A stretch of 64,000 nt of DNA, from assembly GCF_003597395.2 (NCBI RefSeq), contig NC_133770.1, positions 13,545,895 to 13,609,894 on the forward strand, in the 5' to 3' direction. The stretch is from Chelonoidis abingdonii. Its lineage: Eukaryota > Chordata > Testudines > Testudinidae. Position 1 is the stretch's first letter. Each line of letters opens with the position of its first letter. The position numbers and the translations under genes were made by a program. Positions 57,335-64,000 of this stretch are shown in pieces. Below the pieces are notes generated by a model, which did not search any database, was not told the DNA's origin, and saw only the letters and a program-made list of their open reading frames with translations.

Positions 57335-57592
57335 CAATGCCTCAAAGTTGAAGTTAGACAAATTCAGACTAGAAACATAGTGTAGATTTTTAACAGAGTG
57401 ATAAAACATTGGAACAATTTACCAAGGGTCATGGTGGAGTCTCCATCACTGACCATTATAACATCAAGATGGGATGTTTTTCTAAAATATCTGCTCTTGG
57501 GATGGGGGTGGGGGTTCTATGGCCTGTGATAAGCAGGAAGTCAAACAAGATGATCATAATGGTCCCTTCTGGGCTAGGGATCTATAAATCAC
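57335..57592 (+). mobile_element. CR1 LINE 3' end in intron 1
   Basis: AACATTGGAACAATTTACCA, then GTGGAGTCTCCATCACTGAC, CAAGATGGGATGTTTTTC and CATAATGGTCCCTTCTGGG. This is a CR1-type 3' end of a different subfamily from 19915-20610. Confidence 0.75.
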
Positions 57593-57887
57593 AAAGTGCG
57601 AGACATGCACCCCAGCAGCCCATTTACTGTGCTTGGACACTACCCCATTCAGAGCGCCCCGCAGGGAACCTCTTCACCCCACTTGGATAGATCCCCCTGT
57701 CCTATCCAGAAAGACAATCCTGTATACATACTCACTCTTAAACATGCCCCTCTTGGATCTTCCTGTGAACCCCTCTTCTGTGCCCCTGTAGTATCCACTC
57801 CAGACAGGACCCTCCTTTCCACCACCATCTGACACTCCTTCTATCTCCTAAATCCCCTTTCTGGCAGACCCCAATTCCCCCTCCAGA

Positions 57888-58212
57888 CAGGGCCAGTGCT
57901 TCCATTAGGCGACCCTAGGCAGTTGCCTAGGGCGCCAGGATTTGGAGGGTGACATTTTGCTCGCTTCTCACGGAGTGCGCGGGAGCTTCTGGTTCTGCTC
58001 CCGTCTCGCCGCCGAAGAAGGACCTTCCGCCGACGTTTCGGCGGCAGCTCAATGACTGCCGCTGTCACCTGCAGCATTTCGGCGGAGGGTCCCTCTTCAG
58101 CAGCGCGACGGGAGTGGAACCGGGAGCTCCCCCGCGCCTCGTAGGGAGCACGCAAAATGGTGCCCACCCCCAAATTCTGCCTAGGGCGCCAGAAACCCTG
58201 GCACCGCTCCTG
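57888..58212. mobile_element. GC-rich hAT-type MITE (family A), perfect TSD
   Basis: It begins CAGGGCCAGTGCTTCC and ends GGCACCGCTCCTG. Perfect 8-bp direct repeats CCTCCAGA flank it at 57880-57887 and 58213-58220. Ends and the CTAGGGCGCCAG words match 21839-22125. It lies in DLEC1 intron 1. Confidence 0.88.
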
Positions 58213-58582
58213 CCTCCAGATAGTCCTTCCCAGACAGAACCTTCCAGTCCTAAACAGTCCACACCTAGCCAGCCACCTGCCCAGCCATTCTCTGGAGGAT
58301 CTGAATGGAATTCGCTTTTGCAGCCTATATCTTTTTATAACCCAGATTTTTATGGCGCAAATAGATACACAGAGCTTCTATATCCAGAACATTATGTACA
58401 TAGTCCCCTTTCTTACCAAAGCACTCGTAATCTGAAGCTACTGCTGTAGAACCAAATTGCTGCTTTTACAAATTGATTTAATCACTGTTGCATGTATGGT
58501 TTAATATTCATGCCCCTCACCCTCAATCCTGTCTCTATTTCTAAAGATTAACAATTTCTCACCCTAATTTTTTCCCCTTCAG

Positions 58583-58723
58583 GACATTTCCCATTTGTTA
58601 ACTAGCGTCTTTAAGAGCATGTATACTGCAGATGTTATAGGGATGGACGCTGGAACAAATCTGATCAAGTCCCGTGGAGGAGACAATCCCTATCATGAGA
58701 AGTTTGTGGAGGAGCTGCAAAAG
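58583..58723 (+). CDS. DLEC1: DLEC1 coding exon (exon 2 in this model)
   Basis: DLEC1 (deleted in lung and esophageal cancer 1, also CFAP81) is a large protein with ASH/immunoglobulin-like repeats, linked to motile cilia and sperm flagella. This 141-base exon encodes 47 residues in phase 0. It starts DISHLLTSVFKSMYTADVIG, compared with DISHLLTGVFRNLYSAEVIG in human DLEC1 as I remember it. It ends EKFVEELQK. The acceptor is TTTTTCCCCTTCAG and the donor AAG|GTAAAC. The reading frame is open throughout. It is the N-terminal region, before the ASH repeats. The downstream exons continue the same match in order. Confidence 0.9.
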
Positions 58724-60795
58724 GTAAACGAATAAACAAAAAACAAAGTAAGAGGCAATTTTCAGAGCTGTTCTGAGATTTAGCAAAATGTTTATCGATG
58801 TTAATTCAGACCTCCCAGGAATTTTTTTGCAATGGTTTCCTAGAATCGCAAAGACATTTTGATGAGCAGTTTGAATGTTAGTGACAAATACCCTTCTTGA
58901 GACCAAATTTTCTCGTAGAGCCTCTCATCTCAATATGTATTAGCCACCTGATGCTCCTAACTGTTGTTCTGGGAGTTTTTTTAGATGTGAAGTAAAAAAC
59001 GATTATCCTTAAAGTTCCTAAAGCACAACCTGTTTTTACCCTACATTCTCCCTGCAGTTTCAAGTGGATGTGATAGTCTTCTTACTGTCCTTCAATAAAT
59101 TGTTATGTAGTATTGCTGTGTGCTCTTAGGGAGCTGCTGAATGGAGTGAAGTGATCCTTATATAACCATTTCCTACCTCACTGATGGATTGTGGTACATA
59201 ATTCATTAATGTTTGCACAGCACTTTTGAGACAAAAATGATGAAAAAAGCTATAGAAGTGCAAAGTATTTTTTTTAATCATATTGCTTCAGTAGGTGCTG
59301 AATGAGGATAGGAGACGAGATCACTGTTAAAACGAACAGATATTCTGATTTTGGCAACAGATCTTAATTTTGTGGGCAACAGCTATCTCTTTGTACTATT
59401 CACAGACTCATATATGACTTGTATCTCTCCATATTGAGGGGGGACACATTTAAATGGAAAGACACATGACTTCACCATATGTCTCCCCTGCTCAGTTCTC
59501 CCCACCAGCCCTGTGCCCAGCCTGGGGCCTCTGCACTCTCCCCACCCCACCAACGTTACCTGCAGAGGGGGCTCTGTCCTTCTTCTGAAGTGCCTAACCC
59601 CCCTCTCCCTGGCAACCGGCCCCAGGTGGGAGGCGGGATGGAGCCATTTCTCACGCAGCTGAAGCTGGCTACTGAGGGTCGCTAACTCTGTGCAGTGCAG
59701 GAGCTGTCTGAAAAAGCCTGTCTGGGGACATGGTGGTGGCAGAGGGCTGCCCTCTGCCTGGATCCGACTGCTGGGGATAGTGGCCAAGTGAGCCGGAAAC
59801 GTGCCTGAGAGGAGAGGGGATTAGGGCTCACTCGGCCCCTGTACCCAGCAGCCGGGCCCAGCTGCGGGGCAGCTTGCCACCTCCCCAGCCAGGTACTCTC
59901 AGGCAGTCACCATGCTGCACAGAGCAGTGACCCTGAGCAGCTGACATGAGAAGTGGCATGAGAACTACCAGGGTCAGAGACTGAGCATGCCAGGGGACAG
60001 GGCAGCAGGAGAAGGATAGAGCCCCTCTCCTTCCCCACGCTGGCAGCCCACGCAGAAATCTGGAGTGGCACTTGACCCTGCATACCCCCCAACGCATTGC
60101 CTATGCACAGACTGCAAGACAGACAAGCATGAATTTCAGATTCTATATTTTTCTCCTTAAATGAGTTTCTTCAGAAGGTACCGGTGAATGCAGTCTGCTT
60201 TTTCTTGACAATATCTGAGTAGTATGTTTGAATAATCTCTCCTCAAACATTGACGTCTTGTATTTTAAAATAAGATGCTTCCTAAAAGAAGTAGTTAGCA
60301 TTAAGATAAACCATGCTATAAGAAAATTATTTTTATTTTCTTTTAAAGTGGATGGTGCTCTATCCATCTAAGGAACTGGTACAATATGTGCTCTATATTC
60401 AGTGCAAATCAGAGCTTTACAAAATCCACTTTCCAGATTACTATTGGAGAACAGAAAACTTACAAGTTAGAGGTGGGTGAAACTGAGCCATCAACTCAGT
60501 TGCAACTGCAGATTTTAAGTTTTCAGGTTCTGAAGGTTTTTTAAAAGTTGTTTTTAGACCTACATCTGAACAGATGTGCAGTCTTTCTGAGTCAGCAAAC
60601 AGGTTATCTTAGAACTTCTCTTGGAGTAGCTGTGGAATGAAATCAACAAGACTTTGGTCATTTTCACAGCTGATATTGAGAACCAGCAGAAAAAAAAATT
60701 GATGATAAATGCTATTTTGTTGAAACTGAAATTTTCTCAAATCCAGAATGGAATTGGGACATCAGGGAAGAGGGACAGAGAGAGAGACAAGAATA
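58724..60795. other. DLEC1 intron; contents mostly unassigned
   Basis: Positions 59,460-60,070 are GC-rich with short open frames on both strands but no known domain or splice structure. I recognise no repeat family with confidence in this interval. Confidence 0.45.
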
Positions 60796-60803
60796 GTCAG
60801 TAG

Positions 60804-61130
60804 CAGGGGTGGCTCCAGGCCCCAGCACGCCAAGCGCATGCTTGGGGCAGCAAGCTGCCGGGGGCACTCTGCCGGTCGCCGCGAGAGTGGCAGTCAGGCT
60901 ACCTTCGGCAGCTTGCCTGCGGGAGGTCCGCTGGTCCCATGGCTTCGGTGGACCTCCCGCAGGCACCGCTGCAGAGGGTCCGCTGGTTCCACGGCTTCAG
61001 CAGACCTCCCGGATCCGTGCCTGCGGGAGGTCAGCCAAAGTCACGGGATCAGCGGACCCTCCTCAGGTAAGCCGCTGAACGCAGCCTATCTGCTTTGCTT
61101 GGGGCAGCGAAATACCTAGAGCCGCCCCTG
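60804..61130. mobile_element. GC-rich hAT-type MITE in DLEC1 intron
   Basis: It begins CAGGGGTGGCTCCAGG and ends CCTAGAGCCGCCCCTG. Flanking 8-mers GTCAGTAG (60796-60803) and GTCAATAG (61131-61138) differ once. The interior has several copies of CGGGAGGTCCGCTGGT in both orientations. Confidence 0.85.
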
Positions 61131-61210
61131 GTCAATAGCCTGCTGTTTAGGACACTCATCTGGGATGTGGGAGACTTGGTTCAAATCCCTGCTCTGAATC
61201 AGTGAATTGA
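61131..61210 (+). mobile_element. tRNA-derived SINE head fragment
   Basis: TTTAGGACACTCATCTGGGA, then GAGACTTGGTTCAAATCCCT. It has an A-box-like start and a GGTTCAAATCC B-box, as in the CORE-SINE heads elsewhere in the window. The MITE before it may have inserted into this SINE. Confidence 0.6.
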
Positions 61211-61609
61211 AAAGCTTTCTAGTAACTAGGAGAGAGAGAACACTAAATTTAATCATATACCTGATATAGTAGCTGGAACACAAGCAGGGTCCAAGCATAG
61301 CACCTTCCCTCTTTCCAGTAGCAGGGGCTGAAGGTCAGGCTTCTCAGTAGGGTATTGCCCCTGGAATTCATTGGTAAAAGGGCTCCTTTCATCATATCTG
61401 TTTCTGGTTATAAAGTTTAGTAATCTGACTGGTAGGCATCTGGTTCATGTTTCAAGCCCCACCACAAGTTAATTGTTCGAAAATAATGCACTCTATTCTG
61501 AGAGTTTATTCTTGTAAAGCAAAAAGAAAACATTTATTTTTCTATTACATGTACTGACATTATTAATAATTTCTGATAGCTAAAATATATTTATTTATTT
61601 ACATGCCAG

Positions 61610-61766
61610 ATTCAGACTGAATATAATCATCGACTGACAGAAGTTGACATGGTAGAAAAGCACATCATTCAGGCAAGAGCTCGAGCAACAGCAGCAGAAG
61701 AAAGGGCTCTGAACATGTTGAAGGTAGATGTTGGGGAGGACTTCCACAACATTGGATTACCACCAG
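61610..61766 (+). CDS. DLEC1: DLEC1 coding exon (exon 3 in this model)
   Basis: This 157-base exon encodes 52 residues plus one base, so it starts in phase 0 and ends in phase 1. The product begins IQTEYNHRLTEVDMVEKHII and ends GLPP, then shares a valine codon with the next exon. Human DLEC1 reads IRELYKQRLDEFEMLERHIT at the same place. The segment is rich in Glu, Lys, Arg and Ala (RARARATAAEERALNML), likely an alpha-helical or coiled-coil stretch. The acceptor is ACATGCCAG after a T-rich tract and the donor CCAG|GTGAGG. It follows exon 2 at 2.9 kb and continues its frame without interruption. Confidence 0.9.
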
Positions 61767-61810
61767 GTGAGGTTTCTGGGAATGTTCCCATAAATGTGTA
61801 CTGGGATAGG

Positions 61811-61910
61811 TATCTGGAGCCAAATTCAGTGCTCATTTAAGTTAATGGAAATACTCCCATTGACTTCAGTGAACTCTTGATCATGGCCTTTATAAATGCC
61901 AGGCTTTAAT
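61811..61910. repeat. Short palindromic-MITE remnant
   Basis: CCAAATTCAGTGCTCATTT, then CTCCCATTGACTTCAGTGAA, resembles the palindromic elements seen at 25945 and 42495. Confidence 0.4.
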
Positions 61911-62124
61911 ACCACTTATACTAAAAGAGCAGCTTTGAAACTGCAAGGAGAGAATTAAAAAGAAAAATATTAACCTTACATAATAAGAAACTAATTGGAC
62001 AGGTCATTTTCAATGCCTGAAACCTGCCATTAATGGTTCTATACCTTAATTTTATTGCAAGCATATATAAACAGCTGTGCAAAAATCTTTAATACAAATG
62101 TCTTCACAATTGCCCTGTTGATAA

Positions 62125-62240
62125 GTGTTATTACAGGTGGGGAAACTAACACAGAGATTAAGTGATTGGCTCGAGGCCCCAGAGCCACGAATCAGAACTG
62201 AATTTAGAATTCTGGAGTTGTTTGATTCAAGTTCTGTGCT
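62125..62240 (-). repeat. Antisense MIR/L2-like fragment
   Basis: ATTACAGGTGGGGAAACTAA, then CACAGAGATTAAGTGATTGG and CCAGAGCCACGAATCAGAAC. This is the reverse complement of a MIR/L2-type 3' half. Confidence 0.55.
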
Positions 62241-62365
62241 CAGTTTACAGACCACATTTCTCTCCAAAATACTTCATTGTAGTGATGTGAAGGAGAGACA
62301 ACAGAAATGTGGACTGACCATTGTTACTGTGCCTTGTTTTTGTTTTTCTTTTTTTTATATTGTAG

Positions 62366-62476
62366 TGAAATCCTCCTTCAGATGGTGTGTGGATAATGAC
62401 CTTCTCAAAAAACATAATTTAATCTGTCCTGAAGATTACATCATTGATAGAATACCCATTACCAAAGCACCTAAAG
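62366..62476 (+). CDS. DLEC1: DLEC1 coding exon (exon 4 in this model)
   Basis: This 111-base exon starts and ends in phase 1. With the last base of the previous exon it encodes VKSSFRWCVDNDLLKKHNLI, then CPEDYIIDRIPITKAPK. Human DLEC1 has VKTVSRWCIDSELLRKHHLI and SPEDY at this point, a strong match. The acceptor is TTTTTTTATATTGTAG and the donor AAAG|GTAACT. The lengths and phases of exons 2-4 fit one transcript. The next exon would begin with the second base of a codon starting with G and must lie beyond the window. Confidence 0.9.
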
Positions 62477-62624
62477 GTAACTTAAAGCAGAGACTAATAT
62501 GGATTTCTGATAATGCTCTCTAGGACTTGAAGAATTAGACGTGGATACCCTGTGCATAATGTTCTGTACTCCTACCTAATGAGCAGAAACACAAAGGGCT
62601 TTACCATATGAACATTTAGTTTGT

Positions 62625-63045
62625 GGCAAGCTGGGGTGTAAATCTACTGTGCTGTAACCTGCTGTGCACTAAGTGTCCATGTAGACCATATTGCTGTGCA
62701 CTAATAGTTCTCTAGTGCACTTTAATGTACCCTGCTTTGAAATGGGAATAGCTTAAAGAGCACGATGGAACATTTAGGCCAGGTCTACACTGCGACTTTA
62801 AATCGGTTTAATGGCCGATATACCGATTTAACGCTGTATTCGTTCACACGACGTCGTCATTAATATCGAGTTAANNNNNNNNNNNNNNNNNNNNNNNNNN
62901 NNNNNNNNNNNNNNNNNNNNNNNNNNNNNNNNNNNNNNNNNNNNNNNNNNNNNNNNNNNNNNNNNNNNNNNNNNTGCAGGCTAGTGTGAGATAGATTTGC
63001 ACCCAGCTTGTTGTGAACTAAGTGTTTATATAGACAAGCCCTAAT
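62625..63045. mobile_element. MITE cluster around an assembly gap
   Basis: AGGCCAGGTCTACACTGCGA at 62777 begins a MITE of the type ending in GTCTACAC. A different element flanks it: CTGTGCACTAAGTGTCCATG before, and GTGAACTAAGTGTTTATATAG ACAAGCCC after the gap. This suggests one element nested in another, with part of the sequence missing in the gap. Confidence 0.5.
62875..62974. other. Assembly gap of exactly 100 N
   Basis: A run of 100 Ns, the conventional length for a gap of unknown size. It lies inside a MITE in the intron after DLEC1 exon 4. Confidence 0.98.
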
Positions 63046-63382
63046 ATTTAAAGTACTAAGAATTGGCTTAAAGGACACAGTCAAGATATCACATTTGTAA
63101 TATATTACAAAAATTCTCCTTTCGGTGTAACTAATAAATTATTAAAACTACAATTTGTTTTAAGTATCAAATTTACTTTTCATACCCAGTACTGTTTGTT
63201 TAGTTTTTTCAGCTCACTCGCTTTCGACAATGAATCTGTGGTGGTTGGTTTCACCCAGTGGTTCTTCTGCACTAGCAAATGTGGCAGTATTTATGTGATA
63301 AACAGAGCAGAGAAATAATTTAAATGAAAACAGTTTTTATTTTAAAAATGTGTTCTGATTAATCTCTGTGCCTTTGTTTTAG

Positions 63383-63765
63383 AGCTGATCAAAAATTTTC
63401 TAACAGAATGGTTTTCCATCTAAAATGCTGATTTGATTAAATTGAAATGTGTTATGGGAACATGTTACTTCCCCATGAAAATTTCAGACAAAATTATCAC
63501 AACTTTTTTGACAACGTCAAAATATTTAGTTTTTACTTTATCAAGACTTTTTTTCCAATAAGTTGAAATAATCCACTTTGATTTTATCATTTTGACATAT
63601 ATAAACAAAACATTTCAATAAGATCAAAATGAAATATTTTAGAACATTTCCTTTTGCAAAAAAATGCGTGGTTTCTACTTTTTGTCCAAATTAGGGATGA
63701 CATGAAATTTCAAATCTTGGAATTTCATTAGTGTGAGAATTCCATTTTTTTATCAACTCTGTTTA
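63383..63765. mobile_element. AT-rich MITE-like element
   Basis: The left end AGAGCTGATCAAAAATTT faces a right end whose reverse complement is CAGAGTTGATAAAAAAATGG. The interior is made of AAAATTT, TTTTGACA and AATATTT words. It is related to 35645-35870 and 55285-55560. Confidence 0.55.
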
Positions 63766-63890
63766 TTCATTTGTAAAGTGGAGATAGTAACTTATCTACC
63801 ACAGAGGGGAGTTACAAGGCTTAATTAACTGTTTTTAAAGCACTTTGAGATCCTCAAATAAAAGATGTTAAAGAAGTTAAATGCAGTGTT
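63766..63890 (+). repeat. MIR/CORE-SINE 3' fragment
   Basis: TTCATTTGTAAAGTGGAGAT, then CTTATCTACCACAGAGGGG and AAAGCACTTTGAGATCCTC. This is the 3' half of a MIR-type SINE. Confidence 0.6.
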
Positions 63891-64000
63891 GTTGTAACTG
63901 TGTTGGTTCCAGAGTATTAGAGAGATAAGGTAGGTGAAGTAATTTATTTACTTATTTCTTATATTTTGATCATTGTAAATTTGTCCTAAATGTTATCAGT

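Noticed and set aside
1..64000. CRISPR arrays, prokaryotic operons, toxin-antitoxin or phage modules
   Set aside because: No regularly spaced identical repeats with unique spacers and no bacterial gene order are seen. All signals are vertebrate.

Overview
This window is vertebrate nuclear DNA, most probably from a turtle or a close reptile relative. The evidence is CR1 LINE 3' ends, L3/L2-like LINE tails with CORE-SINE (MIR-like) partners, many short hAT-type elements with 8-bp target-site duplications (TSDs), several ERV LTR families, and one gene with intron-exon structure. No prokaryotic operons, CRISPR arrays or phage genes are present. Most open reading frames here are chance ORFs or decayed transposon pieces.

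Layout. Positions 1-19,300 are nested mobile elements: a foldback hAT element (448-3389) split by two solo LTRs, then a segment of about 7 kb that occurs twice in direct tandem plus a third partial copy (3024-10016, 10028-17073, 17074-18907). The unit holds a hAT element with a smaller MITE nested in it, a solo LTR, and a ZMYM1-like hAT element. The copies differ mostly by single-base insertions and deletions, and copy 1 is about 5% shorter than copy 2. This looks more like unpolished long-read sequence placed several times than like evolved duplicates. From 19,300 to 55,600 the sequence is gene-poor: CR1, CORE-SINEs, about a dozen short hAT elements, one mariner-like MITE and several LTRs, with long stretches in which I recognise nothing.

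The one host gene I can support is DLEC1 (CFAP81), a ciliary/axonemal protein gene on the + strand. A CpG-rich promoter region near 55.6-56.25 kb carries an RFX X-box-like site and a candidate first exon ending at 56,243. Three coding exons follow at 58,583-58,723, 61,610-61,766 and 62,366-62,476, with matching splice phases and clear similarity to the N-terminal part of vertebrate DLEC1. The rest of the gene lies beyond the window. Its first intron holds a C-rich minisatellite of about 1 kb, a CR1 end and a MITE with a perfect 8-bp TSD. A 100-N assembly gap (62,875-62,974) lies in the last visible intron.

I found no convincing new biological system. The most useful observations are the probable assembly triplication, the nested insertions datable from their TSDs, a tRNA-Ser primer-binding-site-like segment inverted inside an LTR, a perfect inverted repeat from a possible Penelope-like element, and the DLEC1 promoter with its missing in-frame ATG.
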